DNA of 64,000 nucleotides from Leptospira biflexa serovar Patoc strain 'Patoc 1 (Paris)' (GCF_000017685.1 NC_010602.1:868001-932000), one strand, 5' to 3'; counted from the stretch's first letter, positions 16,028 through 24,993 are shown. Notes: generated from the sequence alone by a model not told the origin. Numbers and translations: made by a program.

Positions 16028-18550
16028 ATGTTACAGAAAACAAAAAACTTTATCAAGAAGAGACCGATGATCAGTCTCTTCCTTCTTTTAATCCTTTCTT
16101 TGCCAGTTACCTTACACATTTTATTTTGGGGTCTTGTTTCCTTAAAAGCTCCGAGATACCAAGGTGAAATACGCTCAGAAAAACTCTCCGCAAAAGCGAC
16201 TGTGATCCGGGACGCAAATGGAATTCCTCACATTGTAGGCGAGGATGCAAAGTCCGCCTATTTTGCATTAGGTTTTACGATGGCGCAAGATCGAATTTTC
16301 CAAATGGAATTACAAAGGCGGATTGGGAAAGGGGAACTCACTGAAATTTTTGGCGAAAAACTCATCCCTTCGGATCAGTTTTTAAAATCACTTTTATTGA
16401 AACAAACGGCAGAAGCCTATGCAAACCAAACCAAACATATTTATCCGGAAGCTTGGGAACAATTGGATTGGTTTTTGGATGGTGTGAACCATTTTTTAGA
16501 AACGGAAGCCCTACCAATCGAATACACAATCCTAGGTATCAAACCTAGACCCTTCGATCGAGTTGATGCCATTTCGTTTTTGTTTTATATGGGATTTTCC
16601 TTTGCAGAAGGAATCAAGTCGGACAGTTTGTACACGATCATGGAATCTGAGTTAGCTGGTCGTTCGGCAAGTGAACTCTTCCCGAGATATGATTTTGAAC
16701 CAAATGCCTCCATTTTAGAATCCCAACCAGGGATTCTAAAACTCGCTTCCAATGTTCCAAAAATACAAATCAATTCTCAAAATACGCGCCAAAACGTTCA
16801 CTCAGAGAAAGAACATCCTGAACAAATCAATTCTCAATCCATCCAAGATGTAACCAATTTGAAAGAGCTCGTACGTTTTGTGGGCTCACTCCAGATCCCA
16901 ATGGAACCATTGGAAGGTAGTAATTCTTGGCTTGTAGCACCGAGTCGGTCCGCAAGTGGAGGAGCCGTACTTGCCAATGACCCACACATTGCTTTGTCGA
17001 ACCCGGGTGCTTGGTATGAAGCCCATATTGAATACCCTGGGTATGAAAACTATGGTTATTTTTTATCCATCATACCTTTCCCACTCATCGCACACAATCA
17101 AGACAAAGCTTGGGGACTGACAATGCTTGAGCAAGATGATGTGAATTTGTATATGGAAACCATTGATAATGGGAAATACAAATCAGGGTCTACATGGAAA
17201 GAATTAAGCCATTATAAAGATGGAATCAAACAAAAGGATGGATCGATCATTCCTTTCGAAGTTGCCATAACAGGCCACGGTCCTATCATCACCGAACATA
17301 TCAAAGGTTATAAAGGTAGACCCGTCAGCTTGTATTGGTCCCACCACCATTTAGAAAATCCTCTTCTAGATGTTTTATATAAAATGGGTAAATCCAAATC
17401 TTTCCAGGAACTAGATTCTGCGTCTTCCATGATCGGAGCACCTGGACTAAATTTTAGTTATGCGGATAAGGATGGAAATATCGCTTATTATGCCGTGGGT
17501 AGATTTCCTATATTGAAGGGAGGGAATCCAAGGAAAATTTTAGAAGGTTCCACAGGAGAAAATGATGTGATTGGTTATGTTCCTGTAAAAGACAATCCAA
17601 AGATCATCAATCCTAAAAATGGAATTATCGTAACAGCCAATAACCTAGTGACAAACCAAAGGTTACCTGGTCTTGGAAAACCGGAAGGGAATTGGCAACC
17701 CCCTGATCGTTTTCAGAGGTTAGTTGGTATTTTGGAAACCCAAGAGAAATGGAGTTTAGAAGAACTTGCCGCGATCCAAACAGATACGGTTTCCTCTTTT
17801 GCCCCCGAATACCTTGAAATTGTATTTTCTTCTGCAAAAAAACCAAACTCATTGGGTGGGAAAAAAGTATTAGAAATTTTAAAACATTGGAACTTTGAAC
17901 ATTTCCCTGATTCGCAAGGTGCTGCTGTGTATGATGTTTTCTTTTATTTAACCTTGAAAGAACTTCTCATCGATGAAATGGGCCCTGAACATTTTGAACT
18001 GTATGGAGAATTAGCAGAATATTGGAATGCGTATCGTCGTTTTATCCGAAATCCCAATTCCAATTATTGGGATGATTTGAGGACTGTTGGTGTGATCGAA
18101 ACAAGGGAAGATATTATCAATCGATCCCTTGAAGAAACAGCGAAGTATCTAGAAAAGAATGTCTCTGCCTCTCCAAGCCTTTGGAAATGGAAATACTTAT
18201 ACAAAATCAAACACCCACATCCACTTGGAGTATTGCCTTTGATAGGTGGTGTATTTGATATTGGTCCCATGCCAAGTGCTGGTGGTGCGGAAGTGGTGAA
18301 TAACTTAAAATACAAATTGATGAAAGAAGATTGGACGGCCACTTCTGGTCCTTCGAAACGTAGGGTAATTGATTATGGTAGGTTTGAAGAGTCTTTGACC
18401 CAACTTCCCATTGGGAACAGTGGGAATTTAGGGAGTCCTTTTTATGGAAACACAGTCGAGGATTATAATCATGGAATCCACAGAAAAATATTGTATTCCA
18501 AAAGCCAAGTGGGAGAGGGTAAATTTCGTTTAGAATTCCAACCTAAATAA
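16028..18550 (+). CDS. Penicillin-acylase family N-terminal-nucleophile hydrolase
   Basis: An 840-residue precursor of the penicillin amidase (S45) family, which cleaves amide bonds in beta-lactams, acyl-homoserine lactones or other acyl amides. An N-terminal membrane segment (ISLFLLLILSLPVTLHILFW) suggests export. The alpha-chain part has FTMAQDRIFQMELQRR, and autocleavage should occur between Gly297 and Ser298 in EGSNSW, freeing the nucleophilic Ser at the start of the beta chain; VLANDPHIALSNPGAWYEAH follows as in the family. The length is as expected. A hairpin terminator follows. The physiological substrate is unknown. Confidence 0.87.
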   Translation: MLQKTKNFIKKRPMISLFLLLILSLPVTLHILFWGLVSLKAPRYQGEIRSEKLSAKATVIRDANGIPHIVGEDAKSAYFALGFTMAQDRIFQMELQRRIGKGELTEIFGEKLIPSDQFLKSLLLKQTAEAYANQTKHIYPEAWEQLDWFLDGVNHFLETEALPIEYTILGIKPRPFDRVDAISFLFYMGFSFAEGIKSDSLYTIMESELAGRSASELFPRYDFEPNASILESQPGILKLASNVPKIQINSQNTRQNVHSEKEHPEQINSQSIQDVTNLKELVRFVGSLQIPMEPLEGSNSWLVAPSRSASGGAVLANDPHIALSNPGAWYEAHIEYPGYENYGYFLSIIPFPLIAHNQDKAWGLTMLEQDDVNLYMETIDNGKYKSGSTWKELSHYKDGIKQKDGSIIPFEVAITGHGPIITEHIKGYKGRPVSLYWSHHHLENPLLDVLYKMGKSKSFQELDSASSMIGAPGLNFSYADKDGNIAYYAVGRFPILKGGNPRKILEGSTGENDVIGYVPVKDNPKIINPKNGIIVTANNLVTNQRLPGLGKPEGNWQPPDRFQRLVGILETQEKWSLEELAAIQTDTVSSFAPEYLEIVFSSAKKPNSLGGKKVLEILKHWNFEHFPDSQGAAVYDVFFYLTLKELLIDEMGPEHFELYGELAEYWNAYRRFIRNPNSNYWDDLRTVGVIETREDIINRSLEETAKYLEKNVSASPSLWKWKYLYKIKHPHPLGVLPLIGGVFDIGPMPSAGGAEVVNNLKYKLMKEDWTATSGPSKRRVIDYGRFEESLTQLPIGNSGNLGSPFYGNTVEDYNHGIHRKILYSKSQVGEGKFRLEFQPK

Positions 18551-18557
18551 GAGAATT

Positions 18558-18589
18558 TTCCCTACCAGAGGCGGTAGGGAATTTTTTTT
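18558..18589 (+). terminator. Rho-independent terminator after the acylase gene
   Basis: TTCCCTACC (18558-18566) and GGTAGGGAA (18573-18581) form a perfect 9-bp stem with a 6-nt loop, followed by eight T residues. Confidence 0.85.
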
Positions 18590-18629
18590 CTACTCACTGA
18601 CTTTTGGAATCGGCCGATCCTTAGTATAG

Positions 18630-19793
18630 ATGGTTCGGCTCTTCCTTCTTCCCATTTTCCTTTTTTCTACACTCATGGCTCAGTCACCATCTGACCGAAT
18701 GGCATTTGCCTTTCGAAGCCAATCATCCCTTGATCCTTTACGTATGATCGTAGTTGGAGAAGTCGTAGGGATTGAAAAAGCGAGTTTTTACGAAGTGGAT
18801 AAACTCTCTCAAGAATTGGAAGTGGACACAAGGCCAGACACTGTGACAATCAAGGTGGCTGATCCAAAGGGAATTCGTGTTGGGCAAACCTTATACCTTT
18901 TAGAAAAAAACCAAGACCACAAAACCTTTCGTGAAGGGAATATTGTGGGAATGATCACTGTTAAATCCGTTTACCTCACCACTTTTTTTGGATGGCAAGT
19001 TAGGGGTGAAGGATATTTACGTCTGATTGAAGATCGCCCAGTCACTGCCGCTCGGTTACTAGACACAACCAAGTATGAAGAAGCCTTCCTTGCGAAAAAA
19101 CAAGGAGACCATTATTTCGCCAAAGGGCAAATGGAAGAAGCCCTTCGAAAATACAAACATGCAGTCTCTCTTGATCAAAGTTCACCTGACTTACATTATG
19201 CGCTAGGGAAAGCCCACTGGAAAGATGGGGAAGGTTATGTATCCACTGCATTTGAATATTCCATGGCATGGAAAAATAGAGAACGATTTTCGAATGCCCA
19301 AGAACGTCTGTTATTTCTTGTCGATTATTTACGATTTTTGACTTATTATTTTAAAATCGAAGGCAAAGAAAATAAAAAACAATTGGAGCTTATGCCTCAG
19401 GTTGCCAAGGAAGCTCGTACTTTGTATCCCAAAATATATGAAGTATGGCTTTATAGTTTTGAAGTCACTTTCCTCAGTCTTTTGCATACCAATCTTTCAG
19501 GGAATACAGTTGACCTTCGAAAATCACGAGATGAACTCTCCAGTCGCTCGGAAGAATTTTTGAATAAAGCTTATTCACTTCGGAAATCGGATTATTACCT
19601 TCACAAACTTGCTTGCGAATTCTACAATCTACGATGGAAGGAAACAAGGGGCACAGTCGAAGAAACCACGTACCGATCAAAACTAGTGGAACATGGGAAA
19701 CTATTACGTTTGTATTATACGGGTGAAACCACTCTCTCAGAAGATTTGCTCAATGCCATCAGGCTTGCCGAAAAACAATCCGGATTACTCTGA
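18630..19793 (+). CDS. Exported TPR-repeat protein
   Basis: A 387-residue protein with a signal peptide (MVRLFLLPIFLFSTLMAQ) and a mid-region tetratricopeptide repeat (KKQGDHYFAKGQMEEALRKYKHAVSLDQSSPDLHYALGKAHWKDG, about 151-195). The N-terminal part (40-140) is rich in beta strands and contains a VAD(P)KGIRVGQTLYLL segment similar to sheet-like barrels. The C-terminal region is helical. It probably acts as a periplasmic scaffold, but no partner is evident. It is convergent with the DUF1577 gene and overlaps it by nine bases. Confidence 0.65.
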   Translation: MVRLFLLPIFLFSTLMAQSPSDRMAFAFRSQSSLDPLRMIVVGEVVGIEKASFYEVDKLSQELEVDTRPDTVTIKVADPKGIRVGQTLYLLEKNQDHKTFREGNIVGMITVKSVYLTTFFGWQVRGEGYLRLIEDRPVTAARLLDTTKYEEAFLAKKQGDHYFAKGQMEEALRKYKHAVSLDQSSPDLHYALGKAHWKDGEGYVSTAFEYSMAWKNRERFSNAQERLLFLVDYLRFLTYYFKIEGKENKKQLELMPQVAKEARTLYPKIYEVWLYSFEVTFLSLLHTNLSGNTVDLRKSRDELSSRSEEFLNKAYSLRKSDYYLHKLACEFYNLRWKETRGTVEETTYRSKLVEHGKLLRLYYTGETTLSEDLLNAIRLAEKQSGLL

Positions 19794-21074
19794 AAGGATT
19801 TTCATACTCTTTTCGAATAAATATGATTCTAAAAATAACATATCGTCTGGTGCTGAACTAAAATAATTCACACCCAAATGGTAGTGATCCCCTTTATCCA
19901 AAAATCGAATGATTTCCCCGCGAAGGATCATGGTTCTTTCTTTGCTGAGTGGGATGAACATTTTGATGATATTGTGGCGTTTTAAATATTGAAACAATCG
20001 TTTGTCGTAAATTTCGAATAGGAGTCCATCAAGGGAGATGTCCACGACCTTTGTAGTGGATTGCATGGTTTCATAACTTCCATACTGTATGGCAATTTTC
20101 GTAAAGACATAACTGATGATCTCTGCCAATTCAAATATGTAAACAGCTTGGTTCTGAGAAATCGTGAATCGTTCCATCGCTGTCGAAAAAACTTTGATAT
20201 AACCCACTACATCCTCATACAAACGTATGGGAGTGATGATATAGGAAACATAAAAGTTCCTGGATTCATGTTTTCTCATCGATTCAAAAAATTCTAAGGC
20301 AAATTCATCGCCTAGTTCCTTAGCCATCTCTTTGTGTTCAGAAAAATAATTAAATAGAACCTCATCATTAGGTTCATTTATATATGATGTGATACGATTG
20401 CAGTCGGAGATGTAGATGGTTTTTGATGTTTGTAAGATTGTTTTTTTGATAAAATCGTCGAACTCATTTAGTTTTTCATCTTCTTTGAAAAAATGGATTT
20501 CATAATCCTTTGAAATTCGTTCAATTGCCTCAGTCAACATGATGTTGATGAGTTTGCTGTCAGGCCTATCCTTTCGTACTTCTTTCATTAGGTGAGGGAA
20601 CCTACTTTCCGCATATAGGTTTTTCCCAACTTCCCTCGATCCACCAGACAAACTACGAAAGAGAATGATGAAGTTCATAAACAAATCATCAACAGGAATC
20701 CGTTTATTGGTCCGGAGTTGGTAGGATTGTAACTCGGTGGGAGTTTTGATGACAATTTGTTCTTTTTGAATATCAAGGATGACAACTTCAAATTGGTAAT
20801 TGATATTCATCACTTCAAAACGAACCCGAGCCCTTCTGGAACCTTTTTCCACAAGGTCAGGGATCATAAGTGTCACGGAGTGAGCTTCTATTTCTTCGAC
20901 AGCGGCAACTAGGTTATCTTCTTCATAGATGAATTCAAATTCTCGATTGTCAGCTTTTAGATAATAAAAGAGGTGTTTTACGATATTGACATCAGAACCG
21001 ATGATTGTCTCATCAAATAACGATTCTAAAATCGTAATGAGTTCCTGCATCGAATCCGTTCTGCCGATCGCCAT
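19785..21074 (-). CDS. DUF1577 protein: YcgR-like/PilZ motifs split by a GAF-like insertion
   Basis: A 429-residue cytoplasmic protein of a family described from Leptospira. Residues 45-115 look like the N-terminal YcgR-type barrel. The PilZ arginine motif RxxxR is R121-TNK-R125, but the second motif DxSxxG (D345-I-S-L-D-G) comes about 220 residues later, followed by the remaining PilZ strands (IPLSKERTMILRGEIIRF, HLGVNYF). The insertion between them contains a GAF-like region (YIITPIRLYEDVVGYIKVFS). This suggests (inference) a c-di-GMP receptor whose PilZ domain is interrupted by a sensor domain. ATG 21074 is used; the upstream extension overlaps the divergent gene. Confidence 0.65.
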   Translation of the reverse strand: MAIGRTDSMQELITILESLFDETIIGSDVNIVKHLFYYLKADNREFEFIYEEDNLVAAVEEIEAHSVTLMIPDLVEKGSRRARVRFEVMNINYQFEVVILDIQKEQIVIKTPTELQSYQLRTNKRIPVDDLFMNFIILFRSLSGGSREVGKNLYAESRFPHLMKEVRKDRPDSKLINIMLTEAIERISKDYEIHFFKEDEKLNEFDDFIKKTILQTSKTIYISDCNRITSYINEPNDEVLFNYFSEHKEMAKELGDEFALEFFESMRKHESRNFYVSYIITPIRLYEDVVGYIKVFSTAMERFTISQNQAVYIFELAEIISYVFTKIAIQYGSYETMQSTTKVVDISLDGLLFEIYDKRLFQYLKRHNIIKMFIPLSKERTMILRGEIIRFLDKGDHYHLGVNYFSSAPDDMLFLESYLFEKSMKILSE

Positions 21075-21127
21075 ACTAAAATTATCGATTTTTAGAGGGG
21101 CAAAACTGATTTTCTCTGAGAGAAAAT

Positions 21128-21694
21128 ATGCTAGGAAACGACAGAATCCGCCGAAATGGGAAGTATATGGAACTAACTCTCCCAAAACATGTAAATCCTG
21201 AGCTGATCCCAATGATCCGACAAGGACTCTTAAGTCCCGAAAAGTTGGCCATCTTGTCGGAACTCCATACGATCGTGGAACGATTTGCAGGTTCTCTCTA
21301 CACCGATGAAGAGACCCAAAAGAAAATTTTAGAAAAAACAGGATCGATTCCTGACCTCATCACTTGGGGGGATTATTTCCAAACGGAAGTGGCATCCCGT
21401 TATTATTTAGAATCAGAGGAATCCCTTCGTAGGATTGTTGATACCATTCGATTTGATTTGATTTCAGCGCATTTGATATTTTCCGGAAAACCAGATCACT
21501 ATAAGGACAAAATCCGTGCGGATGTTTTGTTCAGCAAGGGCATTGACTCGGCCCTTCCCAATCAAAATTTTGAAAGCCAACATTTAGAAATTTTACTCAA
21601 TTACTTTGAAAATATGGAGATTGGGAACAAACCTTTATCTTTACAAGATAAAGCCTGGTACGAATCCTTTCAGATAGATGAAATCGCGATTTGA
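21128..21694 (+). CDS. Hypothetical protein upstream of crotonase
   Basis: A protein of 188 residues, or 175 if ATG 21167 with GGGAAG just upstream is the start. It is soluble, predicted helical and has no recognisable motif. It overlaps the crotonase gene by 17 bases, so the two are translationally coupled. It is divergent from the DUF1577 gene with only about 50 bases between the starts. I cannot assign a function. Confidence 0.6.
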   Translation: MLGNDRIRRNGKYMELTLPKHVNPELIPMIRQGLLSPEKLAILSELHTIVERFAGSLYTDEETQKKILEKTGSIPDLITWGDYFQTEVASRYYLESEESLRRIVDTIRFDLISAHLIFSGKPDHYKDKIRADVLFSKGIDSALPNQNFESQHLEILLNYFENMEIGNKPLSLQDKAWYESFQIDEIAI

Positions 21695-22496
21695 ATCCAA
21701 AGAGTATGAATTCCTAGAAATAGAATCCCGTGAAACAGAAGATGGGACCATTCTTTCCATCTTCTTAAACAATCCCTCGTCTCGAAATTCCATGACATGG
21801 AAAATGGGAGAAGAGTTCGCTGACCTCATCCATTCCATTCGCAAACAAAAAAAACTTCCAAGAGTTGTCATTGTTTCAGGAAGGAATGATGTGTTTTGTG
21901 CCGGTGGTGATCTGAATTTATTACGTTCTTTCTCTGAAAAAAGTTTCTCACAAAACAGGCGTGATATGAGAAAGTTTTATGGTTTTTTCTTGTCTGTTAG
22001 AAAACTTCCAGTGCCTGTGATTGCGGCGGTGAATGGTCATGCGATTGGAGCAGGTCTTTCATTAACCTTTGGTTGTGACTTACGAATTTATGCAAGTGAA
22101 GGAAAGTATTCATTTAATTTTGTGCGTCTTGGAATCCATCCTGGAATGGGCTCTAGTTTTTTAGCTCCTGAACTTCTCGGAAAAAGTTTGGGTGGAAGGT
22201 TACTCATCACGGGAGAAACCTTCGATGGAAACAAGGCAAAAGACTGGGGTCTTGCACTGGATTCTGTTGCAAAACATTCCGTATATGAACGAGCCATGGA
22301 ACTGGCCATCTCTTTGTCTAAGGCATCTCCACTTGCTTTACAAGAACTCAAAACAAATCTGTATTCATGGAAACAACTCGATTCTGCATTGAAAAAAGAA
22401 GCAGAATCCCAAGCGCGAAATTTTATCTCGGATGACTTTAAAGAGACCATTCAGAGTATTATAGAAAAGCGAGATCCTAAATTTAAGGGAAAATAA
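21678..22496 (+). CDS. Enoyl-CoA hydratase/isomerase (crotonase) family protein, atypical active site
   Basis: A 272-residue crotonase-fold protein. The oxyanion-hole segments are clear (FCAGGDL; NGHAIGAGLSLTFGCDLRI), but at the positions of the two catalytic glutamates of enoyl-CoA hydratase the sequence reads FVRLGIHPGMG and SLGGRLLITG, with neither Glu present. It therefore probably binds an acyl-CoA but catalyses a different reaction (isomerisation, hydrolysis, decarboxylation) or has changed residues. It is coupled to the small gene upstream. Confidence 0.75.
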   Translation: MKSRFESKEYEFLEIESRETEDGTILSIFLNNPSSRNSMTWKMGEEFADLIHSIRKQKKLPRVVIVSGRNDVFCAGGDLNLLRSFSEKSFSQNRRDMRKFYGFFLSVRKLPVPVIAAVNGHAIGAGLSLTFGCDLRIYASEGKYSFNFVRLGIHPGMGSSFLAPELLGKSLGGRLLITGETFDGNKAKDWGLALDSVAKHSVYERAMELAISLSKASPLALQELKTNLYSWKQLDSALKKEAESQARNFISDDFKETIQSIIEKRDPKFKGK

Positions 22497-22521
22497 AATT
22501 TTAGAAAGTTTCTAAAATTTT
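22495..22521. promoter_or_regulatory. Perfect 27-bp inverted repeat between crotonase and FNR-like genes
   Basis: AAAATTTTAGAAA (22495-22507), one G, then the exact reverse complement (22509-22521). It begins at the crotonase stop codon. It could be an A/T-rich terminator (a T-run is part of the right arm) or a binding site in the leader of the FNR-like gene, which starts 40 bases downstream. Confidence 0.5.
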
Positions 22522-22561
22522 GTCTCGACAAGCGACTGGTAAGGGGTTACATAAAAGTTTG

Positions 22562-23260
22562 ATGTCTGACCTTCCACTCATTCCCGATTGTTTTTTATGC
22601 GATTACAAAAACCATAATGTGTTGCATTGTGCGGCTCACGAAACAATTGAACGAATCAACGCAGGGAAAGATTTTACGATGTTCCCTCGTGGCAAACACC
22701 TTGTGACAGCTGGGGTCAAAGCTGACGGATTTTTTTTCATCAAAACAGGACTTGTCAGAAGTTATGTCCAACTCGCTAGCGGAAAAGAACAAACCCTCCG
22801 ATTGAGTGGCCCTGGGGATTGGGTTGGGTTTCGCGATTGTATTTCTGATTCTATCTCTCATCACAACGTTGTGGCTGTGGAAGACACTCATGCTTGTTAC
22901 ATCACAGGAGCTCTCATTGATGCTCTTGTCAAAGATGATAGTAACTTCCAAAAAGAAGTGTTCCGCCAAATGGCCAAAGAATGGCGAGAAATGGAAGAAC
23001 ATGTTGTTTCTCTCGGAACCAAACAAGTCCATGAAAAATTAGCAGAGATCCTCATCGTTTTGGACAATGCCCAAGGTCGTAAGAACCATGTGGAATTAAA
23101 GGTCACACGGGATGTCCTTGCCACTTTCATTGGTACAAAAACGGAAACATTGGTCCGTGCCTTGTCGGATCTAAAGGCAAGGGAATTTATCTCAGTCGAC
23201 AAAAATCGAATCGATATTCTGAACAGAGAGGCATTGTATTCTCTCTCAAAAATCGCGTAA
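22562..23260 (+). CDS. Crp/Fnr-family transcription regulator with FNR-like cysteines
   Basis: A 232-residue regulator with an N-terminal cyclic-nucleotide-type beta-roll (about 30-120), a dimer helix and a C-terminal winged helix (VTRDVLATFIGTKTETLVRALSDLKAREFI), where the recognition helix keeps E-T-x-x-R. It has Cys10, Cys13 and Cys23 at the N-terminus and Cys112 in EDTHACYITG, a position that aligns with Cys122 of E. coli FNR (ETSMVCEIPF). This predicts an oxygen- or NO-sensitive [4Fe-4S] cluster, though the second N-terminal gap is nine residues instead of five. ATG 22562 is preferred to the TTG at 22520, which is in the inverted repeat. Confidence 0.82.
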   Translation: MSDLPLIPDCFLCDYKNHNVLHCAAHETIERINAGKDFTMFPRGKHLVTAGVKADGFFFIKTGLVRSYVQLASGKEQTLRLSGPGDWVGFRDCISDSISHHNVVAVEDTHACYITGALIDALVKDDSNFQKEVFRQMAKEWREMEEHVVSLGTKQVHEKLAEILIVLDNAQGRKNHVELKVTRDVLATFIGTKTETLVRALSDLKAREFISVDKNRIDILNREALYSLSKIA

Positions 23261-23361
23261 TTTTTTCTCCCAAGTGTTAAGCAAGAGCACTGGAATTCCG
23301 ATGGTAGAAGTGATTGATAATCAAGGTAGGGTCTGTTGCCTGATTTTACCTTAAATCACTC

Positions 23362-23397
23362 CCGGGGGGCATTCCGAAAGGATTCCCCCTTTTTTTA
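23362..23397 (+). terminator. Probable terminator after the FNR-like gene
   Basis: A G-run plus ATTCC, a GAAA loop, then GGATT plus a C-run form an imperfect stem, followed by seven T residues. The preceding bases 23261-23361 show no gene. Confidence 0.7.
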
Positions 23398-23440
23398 TTT
23401 CCCTTGTTTCTTTCCCTAGACTCTAAATTTTGGAAGTACC

Positions 23441-24394
23441 ATGAGTAGAAATCGAAGCCAGGGCGCTAGTTTGTTCGGGAATCCGATCCTTCATCCTTTG
23501 AACGTCATTTTAATCCTCAATTGTTTTATCTTTTTTTTACAATACTTTGCCAACCAACAACTAGTGTTTCGGTTTGGACTCACACCAGATTTTGTACTGA
23601 GTGGAGCCGTTTGGCAAATCTTCACTTATGGTTTTTTACATGAGGTAGGTTTACTCCCACTTCATTTATTTTTCAACATGTATGGGATGTACATGTTAGG
23701 GAATCATATCATTCCTATCATCGGGAAAACCAAATTTACGATTTTGTATTTTGTATCTCAAGTAGGGGCAGGGATTTTTGTTGTTCTCTCTGCCTATTTG
23801 AACGTTGTGTTAGGTGGTCAAGTTCCGTTACTAGAATCGATGACTTCACAAACCATTGGTGCTTCCGGAGCAATTTTCGGCTTACTTGCGTTATTTGGTA
23901 TTTTTTATCCAAATGCAGAATTGTTATTATTTATCATTCCAGTGAAAGCGAAAAATGCAGTGTGGGCTGCGTTACTCATCGGATTTTTGATTTCTCAATT
24001 TGGGAATGGATCCATTTCCAGTACTTGCCATTTAGGTGGTGCACTGACGGCCCTCCTTGTCATCAAACTTTTCCCAAAACATTTTTTACCAAGCACAATC
24101 CCATACCTTCCTGGTTTAGAATGGGAATCTCCCAAACAAAAAGAAACAAACTTCCAATCAAAAGCCAAACAGGTCCCTGTGGAAGATTTGTTCCAAGACC
24201 AAAAAAAATCCAACGAATCCATTTTAAAACAAATCGAACTCAAAAAAGACACGAGTTCGGTAATAAATTATTTACAGCCACTCCAGGTGGAAAACGCCAA
24301 TATTTGCCCTCCTTCTACGTATAATACCGAGGATCCAATTTGTTTGCGTTGTGAGTGGTTACCAAATTGTGCCTTACGTAAGGCGAAGGCATAA
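23441..24394 (+). CDS. Rhomboid-family intramembrane serine protease
   Basis: A 317-residue membrane protein with six or seven helices. The catalytic dyad is Ser142 in the GASGAIFG motif and His197 in STCHLGGALTALL; HLFFNMYGMYMLG is the conserved TM2 segment with the N(M/Y) region. A cytoplasmic tail of about 110 residues ends with a four-cysteine cluster (C-x11-C-x2-C-x5-C in residues 288-312) that could bind a metal ion. It cleaves membrane proteins within the bilayer. The cysteine tail is unusual for the family. Confidence 0.88.
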   Translation: MSRNRSQGASLFGNPILHPLNVILILNCFIFFLQYFANQQLVFRFGLTPDFVLSGAVWQIFTYGFLHEVGLLPLHLFFNMYGMYMLGNHIIPIIGKTKFTILYFVSQVGAGIFVVLSAYLNVVLGGQVPLLESMTSQTIGASGAIFGLLALFGIFYPNAELLLFIIPVKAKNAVWAALLIGFLISQFGNGSISSTCHLGGALTALLVIKLFPKHFLPSTIPYLPGLEWESPKQKETNFQSKAKQVPVEDLFQDQKKSNESILKQIELKKDTSSVINYLQPLQVENANICPPSTYNTEDPICLRCEWLPNCALRKAKA

Positions 24395-24410
24395 TTTTTC
24401 GTCTTATTCC

Positions 24411-24437
24411 TTGACACTCATGTGAGATAGGGATAAT
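24411..24437 (+). promoter_or_regulatory. Candidate sigma-70-type promoter
   Basis: TTGACA (24411-24416) and GATAAT (24432-24437) with a 15-bp spacer, slightly shorter than ideal. The following ATG at 24444 is so close that the transcript would be almost leaderless, which lowers confidence. Confidence 0.35.
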
Positions 24438-24443
24438 GAAACC

Positions 24444-24911
24444 ATGCCTGATGAAAAAAAGTCCTCAGTAGATGAGGTACTAAAACGCGAAAAACTGTCA
24501 AAAGAGTTCGAAAAGGAAAAAAGAATCTCAGAACAAAAGGCGATCGAACAAGCGGCCGCCAAATTGTCTTCTCAAAGCCAAGTCAGCACAGAGACTTCCA
24601 AATCATCCAAGTACATCACCAATATTGATATCGCCTTTTCTCAGGCAAAAACAGATCTACGATTTTATTTTTTGAATGATGGTAATTATGCAGATGAATT
24701 CAAACGAATGTTTGTCGAAAACGAATCCATTTTCAAACGTTATGGGATCACAAGCCAGAAATACTTAGAATACATTCGGGAATCCTTCGATCGTTACAAA
24801 AAAATCCATGATATGATGCCTCTCGACCCAATGAAGCCAAAACACTATAAATATGTTGAGGATTCCATTTCGGAACTGATCCGTATGTTCAACCAACGCT
24901 TTGGAAAATAA
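24444..24911 (+). CDS. Conserved-type hypothetical cytoplasmic protein
   Basis: A 155-residue protein with a charged, Lys/Glu/Ala-rich N-terminal third (predicted helix or coiled coil, about 1-45), a Ser/Thr-rich linker and a helical C-terminal domain (about 55-155) rich in Tyr, Phe and Met. There is no signal peptide or membrane segment. AGGGA lies about 11 bases before ATG 24444. Function not recognised. Confidence 0.6.
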   Translation: MPDEKKSSVDEVLKREKLSKEFEKEKRISEQKAIEQAAAKLSSQSQVSTETSKSSKYITNIDIAFSQAKTDLRFYFLNDGNYADEFKRMFVENESIFKRYGITSQKYLEYIRESFDRYKKIHDMMPLDPMKPKHYKYVEDSISELIRMFNQRFGK

Positions 24912-24993
24912 AAAAGCGAAAAAAAGATCCGATTTCCCTAAAAAACTGAGAAGGATTTTTTTCTGATTTGTTAGTCCTAGTAGAGGGACATTT

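Noticed and set aside
23308..23324. FNR-box-like TTGAT-A-ATCAA after the FNR-like gene
   Set aside because: The half-sites are one base apart instead of four, and the site is downstream of the gene and before a terminator, so it is not a credible FNR operator.
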